64,000 bases of DNA, from positions 9,019-73,018 of the forward strand of contig JAEZGM010000023.1 in assembly GCA_023416955.1 (NCBI GenBank), in the 5' to 3' direction. How positions within the stretch are numbered: the first letter of the stretch is position 1; each line of letters opens with the position of its first letter. The position numbers and the translations under genes are program-made. The notes under the pieces were generated by a model, which made no database searches, had not been told where the DNA came from, and was given only the letters and a program-made list of their open reading frames with translations. This DNA is from Bacillota bacterium (GTDB taxonomy: Bacteria > Bacillota > Clostridia > Oscillospirales > Acutalibacteraceae). Of this stretch, positions 1-8,211 are shown one piece after another.

Positions 1-236
1 ACTCCGAAAATGTTGGACGAAGACAATGTGTTACTTACACCAGTGCTTGCGTTTGTCCGATCAAGCGTGATGTACCAATTCGAATCGTTGTCGTCTTTGG
101 TGCCGTTAGCACTATTCTGAACATTGTTAATACTGCTGAATGTAAAGCTGTATGGGGTATTCGCCGCAAAAGCAGTCTGCGTTCCAACAGTTGCTGCCAG
201 ACACATTACGGCTAGAAATACTTTTAACTTTCTCAT
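1..236 (-). CDS. Secreted protein, N-terminal part only (cut by window edge)
   Basis: Seventy-eight residues are visible, reading leftwards off the window. The protein begins MRKLKVFLAVMCLAATVG and has a classic signal peptide: two lysines and an arginine, a hydrophobic core to about residue 18, and an AFA-A cleavage site near residues 23-26. After that comes a Ser/Thr/Asn-rich segment (SSINNVQNSANG, DDNDSNWYITLDRTN) without cysteine. The start is set by AAAGGAG seven bases upstream of the ATG. I do not recognise the family. The composition suggests a small extracellular beta-rich protein. The C-terminus and downstream context lie outside the window. Confidence 0.75.
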   Translation of the reverse strand, partial: MRKLKVFLAVMCLAATVGTQTAFAANTPYSFTFSSINNVQNSANGTKDDNDSNWYITLDRTNASTGVSNTLSSSNIFG

Positions 237-551
237 ATTTTTCTCCTTTCGATGTGAGTGCTTCGCCCCATTTGTCTTGTATGGATTTTTCTGCCTAAAA
301 TAAAAAGCGCAGATTTTCACCCCGTTACTGGCCCACGGGTATCACTTTCTTCCTGATAAATTTTATTTTCATGCACTGCGCGCCGCGCATTTAATAACAA
401 AGCATCAGTTAGCCGTATAATTCTTATCCAATATTCTATGGATCAACAATAATACTTATTTAAATATTTGTCAATAATAAATATGGTTGATTTTAAATTA
501 TTTTGTGTTATTATAAATATTATAAAAATATTTTGCCTAGGAAGTGACTCC
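237..551. other. Divergent intergenic region without a recognised element
   Basis: This 315-bp stretch separates the leftward secreted-protein gene from the rightward padR gene. The left half (about 290-400) is GC-rich and would be a leader of at least 100 bases for the secreted protein, with a CGCGCCGCGC tract. The right half (420-535) is very AT-rich and probably holds the padR promoter, but I cannot assign -35 and -10 boxes with confidence. I looked for riboswitch-like motifs and saw none I could name. Confidence 0.4.
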
Positions 552-953
552 TTGCCAAAGGAAAGATCCGCCTCTCCGCAAAGAAGCGGTACACCCGCGG
601 GAATCAAAGAATCTTTGAAAAAAGCCACCACGGAAATGCTGGTTTTATTTTTGCTGCGCCAAAAACCAATGTATACGTATGAGATGATGCGCGAAATGGA
701 AAGGCTGAGCGACGGAGTCCTGACATTTAATACTTTATATATTGCTATTTATCGTTTAGAGAGTTTTGGTTATCTTCAAGAATCTGACAAAGTGCTCTCC
801 GAAGATAACCGAATGCGCATTTACTTTTCTATTACTGAAAAAGGGCAACAGTATTTGCAGGAGATTATTTCTGAATATCGGCTGGTTACGAGTACCATTG
901 ATAAAATGCTGTCACAGGATAAAACACTTTTCAATGAAGAGGAGCATCGGTGA
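552..953 (+). CDS. PadR family transcriptional regulator
   Basis: This is a 133-residue winged-helix repressor of the PadR type. The DNA-binding part covers residues about 25-105: a start helix (LKKATTEMLVLFLLRQKPMY), YEMMREMERLSDG, TLYIAIYRLESFGYLQES for the recognition helix, and the wing RMRIYFSITEKGQQYL. I chose the TTG at 552 because AGGAAG lies about nine bases upstream. An ATG at 483 would add an unlikely hydrophobic tail with no ribosome site. The stop is followed three bases later by the start of a small membrane protein. A PadR followed by a HAAS-type membrane protein is a common arrangement in Clostridia and Bacilli and suggests local autoregulation; the ligand is unknown. Confidence 0.85.
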   Translation: MPKERSASPQRSGTPAGIKESLKKATTEMLVLFLLRQKPMYTYEMMREMERLSDGVLTFNTLYIAIYRLESFGYLQESDKVLSEDNRMRIYFSITEKGQQYLQEIISEYRLVTSTIDKMLSQDKTLFNEEEHR

Positions 954-956
954 AAA

Positions 957-1349
957 TTGAAGTTGGAACATGAACTGAATCGTTATTACAAAGAAATGAA
1001 AAAACACCTGACCTGTTCTAAAAAGTCCCGGGAACATTTTATAACGGAAGCACATCGGCTGGTGGACGATTTTCTGGAAAATCAACCCGATGCAACTTAT
1101 GAAGACATCTTAAAAAATATAGGAACTCCAAAGGAATTATCGGAAACTTTTTTAAACACTCTGCCGGATAAAGCCGAGATTGAAAGATACCACCTTACCC
1201 GACGAAGAAAGCGGCGGTTGATTGCGGCTCTTCTTTGTGCGACCATAGTCATTTTGCTAGGCATCATCGTTTACATAGGCCAGGTAAGATATCATACAGT
1301 CATAACAGAAGAAACGACTACAATTATTTACCCGGAATCATCTTCTTAG
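957..1349 (+). CDS. Small HAAS-type membrane protein paired with PadR
   Basis: This 130-residue protein starts at TTG, downstream of GAGGAG inside the end of padR; a second in-frame TTG follows two codons later. Residues 1-75 are charged and helical, with the pattern EHELNRYYKEMKKHL, then a segment resembling IGTPKELSETF, the signature of the HAAS / DUF1700-like domain. Residues about 85-105 (RLIAALLCATIVILLGIIVY) form a single membrane helix, followed by a short Thr/Ser-rich outside tail. The family normally travels with PadR regulators and is thought to be part of their sensing or target module. The tight spacing with padR and the gene at 1383 supports one operon. Confidence 0.7.
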   Translation: MKLEHELNRYYKEMKKHLTCSKKSREHFITEAHRLVDDFLENQPDATYEDILKNIGTPKELSETFLNTLPDKAEIERYHLTRRRKRRLIAALLCATIVILLGIIVYIGQVRYHTVITEETTTIIYPESSS

Positions 1350-1382
1350 AGATATTCAAAAATTTAAAATGGAGGCTTTAGT

Positions 1383-1862
1383 ATGAAAAAGCTGCTTTCC
1401 TGTGTTTTGACCCTTGCAATGGTCTTTTCCCTTTCCATTTCATGTTTTGCTCAGGAAGTTCCGGTACAAAACGTTCAATCCTTGGTTGTCACTACGGAGA
1501 ATTTAGGGAATGGTATTACGGTTGAAACGAAAACTACCGTATATAACACCTATTCAGTGTTATCCGCTGTTTCTACACGGAGCGCTTCCCAAACAAAGAC
1601 CTATAAAGCAAACGGGGCAACCGTGGGCACTGCCACGCTGAACGCAAGTTTCGGGTACAATGGTTCTTCCGCGTGGGTCACAAGCAAAAGTGCGGCACAT
1701 ACCACCGCAAGTGGATGGTCATACGGGAGTGAATCACTTACAGCAAGCGGGAATACCGCAAACCTTTCAGCTTTGCTGACACAACGTTCCGGCAATATAA
1801 TTACTGGAACTGTTGACGTCGATGTCTCTTTGACATGTTCCCCTTCCGGCCAGATTTCCTAA
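1383..1862 (+). CDS. Secreted Ser/Thr-rich protein of unknown function
   Basis: The 159-residue product has a clear Sec signal peptide (MKKLLSCVLTLAMVFSLSIS, cleavage near CFA-Q at residue 24). The mature part is rich in Ser, Thr, Ala and Gly with alternating patterns that suggest beta strands (GATVGTATLNASFGYNGSS, WSYGSESLTASGNTANL). It has no catalytic motif that I recognise and almost no charge. GGAGG lies about six bases before the ATG, 34 bases after the HAAS gene, and a strong terminator follows. It is the likely output of the PadR operon; its role is unknown. Confidence 0.75.
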   Translation: MKKLLSCVLTLAMVFSLSISCFAQEVPVQNVQSLVVTTENLGNGITVETKTTVYNTYSVLSAVSTRSASQTKTYKANGATVGTATLNASFGYNGSSAWVTSKSAAHTTASGWSYGSESLTASGNTANLSALLTQRSGNIITGTVDVDVSLTCSPSGQIS

Positions 1863-1887
1863 TGTAGTATCTCTACTTCTACAATAG

Positions 1888-1937
1888 CAACACCCCTTGC
1901 AGATCTGAATGAACAGATTGCAAGGGGTGTTGTTTTA
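1888..1937 (+). terminator. Rho-independent terminator of the PadR operon
   Basis: AACACCCCTTGC (1889-1900) pairs with GCAAGGGGTGTT (1920-1931) and is followed by a short T-run. It lies 26 bases after the stop codon of the secreted-protein gene. Confidence 0.85.
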
Positions 1938-2023
1938 AGAATAAAATTCTACCCGGTTATTCAGCTGGGCTTTGCTGTTCTATGCAAAACAAACCGCCGG
2001 TCGTAAGCCTGTGTGTCAGGTGC

Positions 2024-2068
2024 AAGGTAACCGCTGATGATCTGACGACTTAATCATCGTTTACCAAG
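2024..2068 (+). repeat. Short copy of the long-hairpin repeat (E1a)
   Basis: This shows AAGGTAACCGCTGATGA at the left and GACGACTTAATCATCG then TTTACCAAG at the right. These are the outer arms of the element at 3097-3195 and 59711-59808, with the central GAAGCCGC/GCGGCTTC stem deleted. The arms still form an imperfect hairpin. Confidence 0.7.
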
Positions 2069-2102
2069 GGCATTAGAACCTGCCGGAAACAAAACCCGAT
2101 CC

Positions 2103-2825
2103 TCACACGGAAATCTGATTCAGTATTTCCCCTATGCTGCCCTGAATGAGCAGATCCGCATTCCTGTCCTGCGCCGTTGCGGTGCGGTTGATGAGTACGA
2201 GCCTCCCGCCCTTGCAGTATTGAATCAGGCTTGCCGCCGGGTAAACTGTCAGCGACGTTCCCCCGATAATCAGCAGGTCCGTGTTTTCAATCGCTTCCAT
2301 TGCGCCGGCCAGCGTGCGCTGGTTCAGCGCTTCCTCATAAAGCACCACATCCGGCTTCACTGTGCCCCCGCAGGCACACCTTGGGATTCCATCGCTGTGC
2401 AGTACAAACTCTGCGTTGTATAATCTGTGGCAGCTTTCACAATAATTCCGGTGAACGGAACCATGCAGCTCAAACACAGTTTTCGCGTCTGCCTTTTGGT
2501 GCAGTCCGTCAATATTCTGAGTGACGACGGCACTCAGCCTTCCCGCCCGTTCCAACTCGGCAAGCTTTCGATGCGCGGCATTCGGCTTCGCGTCCAGATA
2601 CAGCATTTTTTCACGATAGAAATCGAAAAACTCCGCCGTATGCTCTTTATAAAAATGATGGCTGAGCATCACTTCGGGCGGATACCTGTAATGCTGGCTG
2701 TAAAGGCCGTCCACACTGCGAAAGTCGGGGATTCCGCTTTCCGTGGATACGCCTGCCCCGCCAAAAAATACAATTCGGCTGCTTTTGTTCACCATATTCT
2801 GCAGTTCTGTGATTTCTTTTTCCAT
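2103..2825 (-). CDS. cobB: Sir2-type NAD-dependent protein deacylase (sirtuin)
   Basis: This 240-residue protein removes acyl groups from lysines using NAD. It carries the family signatures in order: GGAGVSTESGIPDFRS (about residues 18-33, NAD binding), TQNIDGLHQKAD (ribose and catalytic loop), the HGS catalytic histidine, and a zinc ribbon with CESC and a later CAC. The later GGTSLTVYPAA and LINRTAT match the Rossmann part. The start at 2825 is preceded by GAGGG at eight bases; an open frame further upstream would run through the mobile element and is discarded. The gene stands alone, with a repeat on each side. The symbol follows family usage; the substrate is not known. Confidence 0.9.
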   Translation of the reverse strand: MEKEITELQNMVNKSSRIVFFGGAGVSTESGIPDFRSVDGLYSQHYRYPPEVMLSHHFYKEHTAEFFDFYREKMLYLDAKPNAAHRKLAELERAGRLSAVVTQNIDGLHQKADAKTVFELHGSVHRNYCESCHRLYNAEFVLHSDGIPRCACGGTVKPDVVLYEEALNQRTLAGAMEAIENTDLLIIGGTSLTVYPAASLIQYCKGGRLVLINRTATAQDRNADLLIQGSIGEILNQISV

Positions 2826-2938
2826 TTTATATTCCCTCTTACAATTAATTATGTCACACAGCCGGGTACGCCGAAACCTGAAAATATCATGGTCCCCGCT
2901 GTTTACTCTTATCTTAAAAGCAGTGAACCCATTTTGCA

Positions 2939-3098
2939 AGGTCTTGTCTGCAAAAAGAAAAACAACAGCATAGAACCCATAAACACGAGTTCCTATTCCG
3001 GTTCTTCTGTCAAACTCAAAATAGAACCGTTTGATCACACTGTTCTATGCTGATATTTTAGTAATTCGCATCATTCTCACCATTTTACAAACAACCCC
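2939..3098 (+). mobile_element. MITE-like element, long form (E2a)
   Basis: The ends are AGGTCTTGTCTGCAAAAAG and CATTTTACAAACAACCC, imperfect inverted repeats shared with the elements at 48860, 52288 and 59218. The right half contains TTCTATGCTGATATTTTAG, present in the copies at 48860 (inverted) and 59218. No transposase is encoded. It lies upstream of the sirtuin gene and abuts the hairpin repeat at 3097. Confidence 0.8.
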
Positions 3099-3195
3099 TA
3101 GGTAGCCGCTGATTAAAGCAATTCTGAAGCCGCTCAGTCCAGTATTTTCGCGGCTTCGAATTGCTGTCTAGCGACTTAATCATCGTTTACCTAGG
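3097..3195 (+). repeat. 99-bp long-hairpin repeat (E1b)
   Basis: The ends are CCTAGGTA and TACCTAGG, exact inverted repeats. Inside, AGCAATTC-t-GAAGCCGC pairs with GCGGCTTC-g-AATTGCT around a 16-base loop, and GATTAA pairs with TTAATC. A close copy is at 59711-59808 and a shortened one at 2024-2068. Confidence 0.8.
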
Positions 3196-3241
3196 AAAAA
3201 ACAAAATTTCCCAAAAAAGTATCAACTTTTCATACTTGCAA

Positions 3242-3270
3242 TTGAAATGCCGCTTTAATTCATCTATAAT
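3242..3270 (+). promoter_or_regulatory. Sigma-A promoter of the moxR operon
   Basis: TTGAAA (3242-3247), a 17-base spacer, then TATAAT (3265-3270). It lies about 125 bases before the moxR start and directly after the hairpin repeat. Confidence 0.8.
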
Positions 3271-3394
3271 AAAGAAATAAAATTAAATGAACCGGCAGGA
3301 AAAAGTTTTGAAAATACATTTTAAAATAAAAATTTTGTCCTTTTACACCGATACTCGGCGGAAAAAGACAAAATTTGCGACTGGCAGGAAAAGG

Positions 3395-4345
3395 ATGGTC
3401 AAAAAAATGCAAAATAAGGCTTTGGAAATTATTGGGGAAGTAAAAAAAGCAGTCGTCGGCAAAGACGAAGTGATTGGAAAAGTACTTATGGTAATTCTGG
3501 CAAAAGGGCATATTTTGCTGGAGGATATCCCCGGCGTGGGAAAGACGACGCTTGCACTGGCACTCTCAAAAGCGGTTTCTCTGGATTACAAACGCCTGCA
3601 GTTTACGCCCGACGTCATGCCGACCGACGTAACCGGATTTTCAGTTTATAATAAGCAGACCGGTACGCTGGACTACAAATCCGGCGCGGCGCTGTGCAAC
3701 CTTTTTCTTGCGGATGAAATCAACCGCACCTCCAGCAAAACACAGTCGGCGCTTCTGGAGGTAATGGAGGAAGGAAGCATTACTGTCGACGGCGTTACCC
3801 GGCGCACCCCAAAACCGTATATTGTCATTGCCACCCAGAATCCTGTTGGCAGCGCCGGTACGCAGCTGCTGCCGGAGTCCCAGCTTGACCGGTTCATGGT
3901 GCGTTTGACAATGGGTTACCCTGACCTGAAGGACGAAATGGAAATTTTAAAACGCAAGCAGGGTGCCGACCCGCTGGAATCAGTCCGGCAGGTGGCGAGT
4001 GCGGACGATATACTTGCCATGCAGGTACAGACAGAGTCGGTTTATATTTCAGACGACGTGTACCGCTATATTGCGCGGCTGATTGCCGCGACGCGCGAAA
4101 ATGAAATGGTCCGTCTGGGTGCCAGCCCGCGCGGTTCCATCGCACTGACAAAGATGGCTCAGGCGGCGGCCTACCTTGCCGGGCGCGATTATGTTGTGCC
4201 GAAGGACGTACAGTTCGTATTTTCTGATGTCGTTCAGCACCGCATTCTTTTAAGCGCGCAGGCAAAAATCAGCGCTGCTACGGCTGCTTCCGTGCTGGAG
4301 AGTATTTTGAGAAACGTTGCGCTCCCCGCCGTTACCGGGCGCTGA
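3395..4345 (+). CDS. MoxR family AAA+ ATPase
   Basis: This 316-residue AAA+ chaperone-like ATPase contains Walker A in EDIPGVGKTTLALALS (about residues 42-57), Walker B in LFLADEINRT, the sensor region IATQNPVGSAGTQLLPESQLDRF, and a C-terminal lid with LGASPRGSIALTKMAQAAAY, all typical of MoxR. The ATG at 3395 has AGGA five bases upstream. The ATG at 3407 is an alternative that AAGGA would also serve. It is followed eight bases later by a DUF58 protein and then a transglutaminase-like membrane protein. This is the conserved MoxR-DUF58-TgpA module, in which MoxR is thought to act on the partner proteins. The cellular target is not established. Confidence 0.9.
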   Translation: MVKKMQNKALEIIGEVKKAVVGKDEVIGKVLMVILAKGHILLEDIPGVGKTTLALALSKAVSLDYKRLQFTPDVMPTDVTGFSVYNKQTGTLDYKSGAALCNLFLADEINRTSSKTQSALLEVMEEGSITVDGVTRRTPKPYIVIATQNPVGSAGTQLLPESQLDRFMVRLTMGYPDLKDEMEILKRKQGADPLESVRQVASADDILAMQVQTESVYISDDVYRYIARLIAATRENEMVRLGASPRGSIALTKMAQAAAYLAGRDYVVPKDVQFVFSDVVQHRILLSAQAKISAATAASVLESILRNVALPAVTGR

Positions 4346-4353
4346 GGTGCGCG

Positions 4354-5535
4354 ATGCTTCGATATCGTATTTTTTACGTGCTGGCTCTTGCCGCCGCGAC
4401 GCTGTTCTATATTTTCTATTCCGGATATTTTTCATTCTTTCTGCTGGCGCTTCTGATTTTGCTTCCCATGGTATCATGGGCAATGACGTTTTCCGCGACA
4501 CGAAAAACAGAGCTTCGTCTGGAAGCGGTTCACAGCTACGCAGTCAAAAATCAGCCGCTTCTTTTGGGCATCACTCTGAAAAACAGATCGATTTTTCCAA
4601 TCGCACAGATCAGGCTGAATTTCAGCTGTACAAATACGCTGTGCGGCGTAAAGCAGCAGGAGGTTCTGTTCCTTCCCGCGGGTACCGGAGCGGAGCAAAC
4701 CGCCGAATACCGCTTGACTTCAAACTATTGCGGTAAGATCACCGCCGAACTGACTAAGATTACTTATTACGATTATTTGGGTATTTTCCGTATTTCCCAA
4801 ACGCCCGCGCTGTATACAGAGCTGTACTCTGCACCCGCCGCGCTTTATCCTGACGCTCTGATTGAAAATTCGGGCAGCCTCGGGATGGAAAGCAATACGT
4901 TTTCGAAAGTAAAACCCGGCGACGACCCATCCGAAATATTCGACATCCGCCCCTATCGCAGCGGCGACCGGCTGCGCAGTATCCACTGGAAGCTCAGCTC
5001 AAGGCTAGACGAGCTTATGGTAAAGGAATTCAGTTTACCGATGGACAGCACGGTTCTGCTGCTGACAGAGCTGCTTGCCCCCGATATGGACACACTTGAC
5101 ACCGTGGTGGAAACGCTGGCTTCCGTTTCCGCTTTTTTGCTGGAAAATCAGATTCTTTACAGTGTCGGCTGGTACAATGATGTGCAGTCGCAATACTTTG
5201 AAACACAGATCGAAAACGAAGAGGATCAGGCTGTTTTTTTGAACGCGCTGCTTTCCGTCCGCCGGTATCAGAGCAAAGCGATGGCTTTGGCAGCCGGCGA
5301 GGACGGATTTTCGCAGAAACGGCCCCATCTGATTTACATTACCGGAACTCTTACGGACATGCTCAGTAATTTTTGCGCGGCACAGGCAGACGCGGGAAAA
5401 ATCACTGTGCTGAAATGCGGCGTGATGGACGAAGCACAGCAGAAAATCGCGGCCGAATTGGAATTCATGCAGGTGCAAATCCTTGAAATTCCGGTTGGGA
5501 CGGTACGGGAAAGCCTTTCCGGCGTCACCGTTTAG
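4354..5535 (+). CDS. DUF58 (von Willebrand-like) membrane protein
   Basis: This is a 393-residue protein. Two closely spaced membrane helices occupy residues about 5-45 (YVLALAAATLFYIFY, FFLLALLILLPMV), so the rest faces one side of the membrane. The DUF58 signature is present near residues 185-225: DDPSEIFDIRPYRSGDRLRS, then IHWKLSSRLDELMVKEF. Start: ATG at 4354 with GAGGTG upstream. It is the standard middle partner of MoxR/DUF58/transglutaminase operons. The biochemical role is unknown; a link to cell envelope assembly is inferred from the module. Confidence 0.85.
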   Translation: MLRYRIFYVLALAAATLFYIFYSGYFSFFLLALLILLPMVSWAMTFSATRKTELRLEAVHSYAVKNQPLLLGITLKNRSIFPIAQIRLNFSCTNTLCGVKQQEVLFLPAGTGAEQTAEYRLTSNYCGKITAELTKITYYDYLGIFRISQTPALYTELYSAPAALYPDALIENSGSLGMESNTFSKVKPGDDPSEIFDIRPYRSGDRLRSIHWKLSSRLDELMVKEFSLPMDSTVLLLTELLAPDMDTLDTVVETLASVSAFLLENQILYSVGWYNDVQSQYFETQIENEEDQAVFLNALLSVRRYQSKAMALAAGEDGFSQKRPHLIYITGTLTDMLSNFCAAQADAGKITVLKCGVMDEAQQKIAAELEFMQVQILEIPVGTVRESLSGVTV

Positions 5536-5550
5536 CTGCAAGGAGGTATT

Positions 5551-8103
5551 ATGCGAAAAAAAGAATCGAAAGAGAACCTCTCAGGAATTCAGCTGGCCGC
5601 TCCGCGTCTGACGGGAAATCAGCCCGCCGCAATTACAGGCATTTTATTTGGCTTTCTTATGACCCTGTTGGCCGTCGGCGGCGCACAGTGGTGCTTTATC
5701 TCCGTGTTTTCTATCCAGGTACTTCCCCTGACTATCCTTTTGTACACTGTGCTTTTCGCGACGGTGCTGTCCGCTGTTTACCGGATTCGCCGTGTACGCC
5801 CTGTAGTGCTGCTCGCGCTGACGCTGCTGTATGCCTGGGTGGGCTACAGTCTGTATGAAAGCATTTCGCAGGGATTTATTATCGTTACAAACCAGATTAT
5901 GAAAACCTATGCGGCACATTCAAATTACGTGTTTCCGCTTTATGCCGTGGCGGCGAAGCAAAATGAATACCCGCTGCTCTGCACCATATTCCTGCTTTAC
6001 GCGTGCTTTTTTCTCTGCCTTTTTCTCAGCTGGGCAATTGTGCGCAGGCAGAGCTTCGGCCTCACCTTTGCTGCAACCATTCCGTTCCCGGCAGCAGGAT
6101 TCATCTTTTATATTTCACCTGATTTCCGTGCGTTGCTGATGCTCACGGTATGCTGGTTTGTTTTGCTCTTTATCAGAATCCTCGGAAAAAGCGCGCGTCT
6201 GCCCATCAAGCGCAGGGACGTTTACCGCGCCGTAGTTCCCGACGCGGCGGCGAAATCCGGTTTACAGGTATTACCCGCCGCTGTGCTTTGCATCGCGTTG
6301 GTTCTGGCTGTTTTCCCGCAGCAGACTTACCGTTATTCGGATCAGGCTCAGCAAGCGCGTACAAAGTTGGTCAACGCAGCGAATGATTACCCCCTGTTTG
6401 AAACCGGGGACACCATGGCGGGAACCAGCGACCATGTAAATTTAAGAGGAGCGGACTCCATTCACTTTACCGGAAAAACCATGCTGCAGGTGCAGGCGAC
6501 GGCGGCGCATTCCGCATATCTGAAAGGCTTCACGGGCAGTATTTACACCGGCAGGAGCTGGGAAAAGCTACCGGACAGCGACTACACGGAAATTGACAAA
6601 AGCCTTGGCGCGCTGAATGTACAAAATTTCAGCAGCCAAATGGTAACGCTCGGAAAAGAGGCACTCTCCATTGACACCGGCGGGTATGGAATCCACGTGA
6701 AAAATACAGCCGCCAACAAGCGGATTATCTACACGCCCTACAACCTGACCACAACGCCGACTGAAATTACCGGTGTCAAGTTTATCCACGACATGGGAAT
6801 TCGTTCCGGCTCTCTTTTCGGGACCTCGGAGTATACGCTTTACGCGAACAGCTTTAACAATTCTACCATTACTTCAAACGTGCCCGGCTTATTTGGCACG
6901 CTGTACTCTACCCAGCATTTGAATGACCCGGTGAAACAGAAAAAGTTGGCGCGGGAGACCTCTGCTTATGTGTACGGTTATCTAAGCCCCGACAACTCAA
7001 TTGATCCTCAAATGTTTTACACCGGCGCAACGGGGCAAAAAATTCCAGAGGATTTCAATGCGGAATCTAAAAACTTTTTAAGCGCCGAACAGGCATACCG
7101 ATTATTTATGTATGACAAGTACACACAGCTTCCTCCGGACATAAAGCAAAGCGTGCGGAATTTGATGCAAAAAAACAGAATTTTCGATTTTTACCAATTA
7201 GCAGGCTATGATAGTTCCGATGAACCCGTCAAGCAAATGGTGGAATCGGTTAAAAACTACCTGGCCAAAAATTACCGATACACCCTTTCCCCCGGAAAAG
7301 TGCCGGACGGCAAGGACTTCGTCGAATATTTTCTGACTGAAAATCCGAACGGGTACTGCGTTCATTTTGCGACCGCCGCCGCCGTGATGCTGCGCGCGGT
7401 CGGAATCCCCGTTCGGTATGCGGAAGGCTACCTTGTCACCTCGGACGATATTACCAAAGCAAAGGGTGGCTGGGCAAATATTCCCGACACCCGCGCACAC
7501 GCCTGGATCGAGGTGTATTACCCCGGGCTGGGCTGGCAGCCCGTTGAAATGACGCCCGGATTTAATATTGAGCAAAATATGACGCAGGACGATATTAAAA
7601 CGCCGGAGCAGACCCCCAGCGCGCCGCCGATCAGCAAACCCGAAAGCAGTGCTTCCAGCATGGAGGAAACGGAATCTAAGATCAGATCGCAGTCTTCTTC
7701 GTCACGTCCGGATGTAAGCCCTGCCGCTTCCGGCAATGACGACGTCAGAGCCGTCATGACGCCGATTCTTGCCGTCGTCGGCGCAATTCTGCTGCTGGCC
7801 GCCACGGCAAGCCTGCGGCGTAAAATCGCCACGGAACGGCGGAAGCGGCAGTTCACCCAAGCGGACAGAAATAAAGCTGCGCTGGCTGTTTACGCATATA
7901 TGGAGAAGCTGCTTCGCTTCGGCGGCGAAATTCCTCAGCCGGTCACGGACATCGCGCTGAAAGCACGATTCAGCCAACACACCGTTTCACAGGAAGAACT
8001 TGAATTCATGCGCGCGCAGGCGGATTTACTCGCCCGCAGCAGTCTTCTTTACAAATCTAAAGTCGAAATAATCCGGATCAAGTATATTTACGCGCTTGCG
8101 TAA
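5551..8103 (+). CDS. TgpA-like transglutaminase-domain membrane protein
   Basis: The 850-residue product has about six N-terminal membrane helices (residues 25-215), one more near 240, a large extracytoplasmic region with the transglutaminase core, and a C-terminal membrane helix near residue 740. The core has the Cys of NGYCVHFATAAAVMLRAVG (residue ~603), followed by IPVRYAEGY, the His of TRAHAWIEVY and the Asp/Glu region of GWQPVEMTPG. A Ser/Pro-rich linker (TPSAPPISKPESSASS) and a DUF4129-like tail follow. AAGGAGGT precedes the ATG. It closes the MoxR operon and is followed by a bidirectional terminator. A peptidase or crosslinking role in the envelope is inferred. Confidence 0.88.
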   Translation: MRKKESKENLSGIQLAAPRLTGNQPAAITGILFGFLMTLLAVGGAQWCFISVFSIQVLPLTILLYTVLFATVLSAVYRIRRVRPVVLLALTLLYAWVGYSLYESISQGFIIVTNQIMKTYAAHSNYVFPLYAVAAKQNEYPLLCTIFLLYACFFLCLFLSWAIVRRQSFGLTFAATIPFPAAGFIFYISPDFRALLMLTVCWFVLLFIRILGKSARLPIKRRDVYRAVVPDAAAKSGLQVLPAAVLCIALVLAVFPQQTYRYSDQAQQARTKLVNAANDYPLFETGDTMAGTSDHVNLRGADSIHFTGKTMLQVQATAAHSAYLKGFTGSIYTGRSWEKLPDSDYTEIDKSLGALNVQNFSSQMVTLGKEALSIDTGGYGIHVKNTAANKRIIYTPYNLTTTPTEITGVKFIHDMGIRSGSLFGTSEYTLYANSFNNSTITSNVPGLFGTLYSTQHLNDPVKQKKLARETSAYVYGYLSPDNSIDPQMFYTGATGQKIPEDFNAESKNFLSAEQAYRLFMYDKYTQLPPDIKQSVRNLMQKNRIFDFYQLAGYDSSDEPVKQMVESVKNYLAKNYRYTLSPGKVPDGKDFVEYFLTENPNGYCVHFATAAAVMLRAVGIPVRYAEGYLVTSDDITKAKGGWANIPDTRAHAWIEVYYPGLGWQPVEMTPGFNIEQNMTQDDIKTPEQTPSAPPISKPESSASSMEETESKIRSQSSSSRPDVSPAASGNDDVRAVMTPILAVVGAILLLAATASLRRKIATERRKRQFTQADRNKAALAVYAYMEKLLRFGGEIPQPVTDIALKARFSQHTVSQEELEFMRAQADLLARSSLLYKSKVEIIRIKYIYALA

Positions 8104-8132
8104 AGCAGGGCAAAAGTTCCGTATAAATCAAT

Positions 8133-8165
8133 AAGCACCGCCGGAAAACCGGCGGTGCTTTTTAT
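8133..8165. terminator. Bidirectional terminator between tgpA-like gene and htpG
   Basis: AAGCACCGCCGG-aaaa-CCGGCGGTGCTT forms a perfect 12-bp stem with a T-run on the plus strand. It sits between two converging genes. Confidence 0.9.
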
Positions 8166-8211
8166 ATAGAACGTTTCCCTCATCGGGACAGCGATTGCTT
8201 GGTTACCTGTT

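Noticed and set aside
2826..3038. Upstream extension of the sirtuin gene
   Set aside because: The extra 71 codons are translated mobile element sequence, and the family start is at 2825 behind GAGGG.
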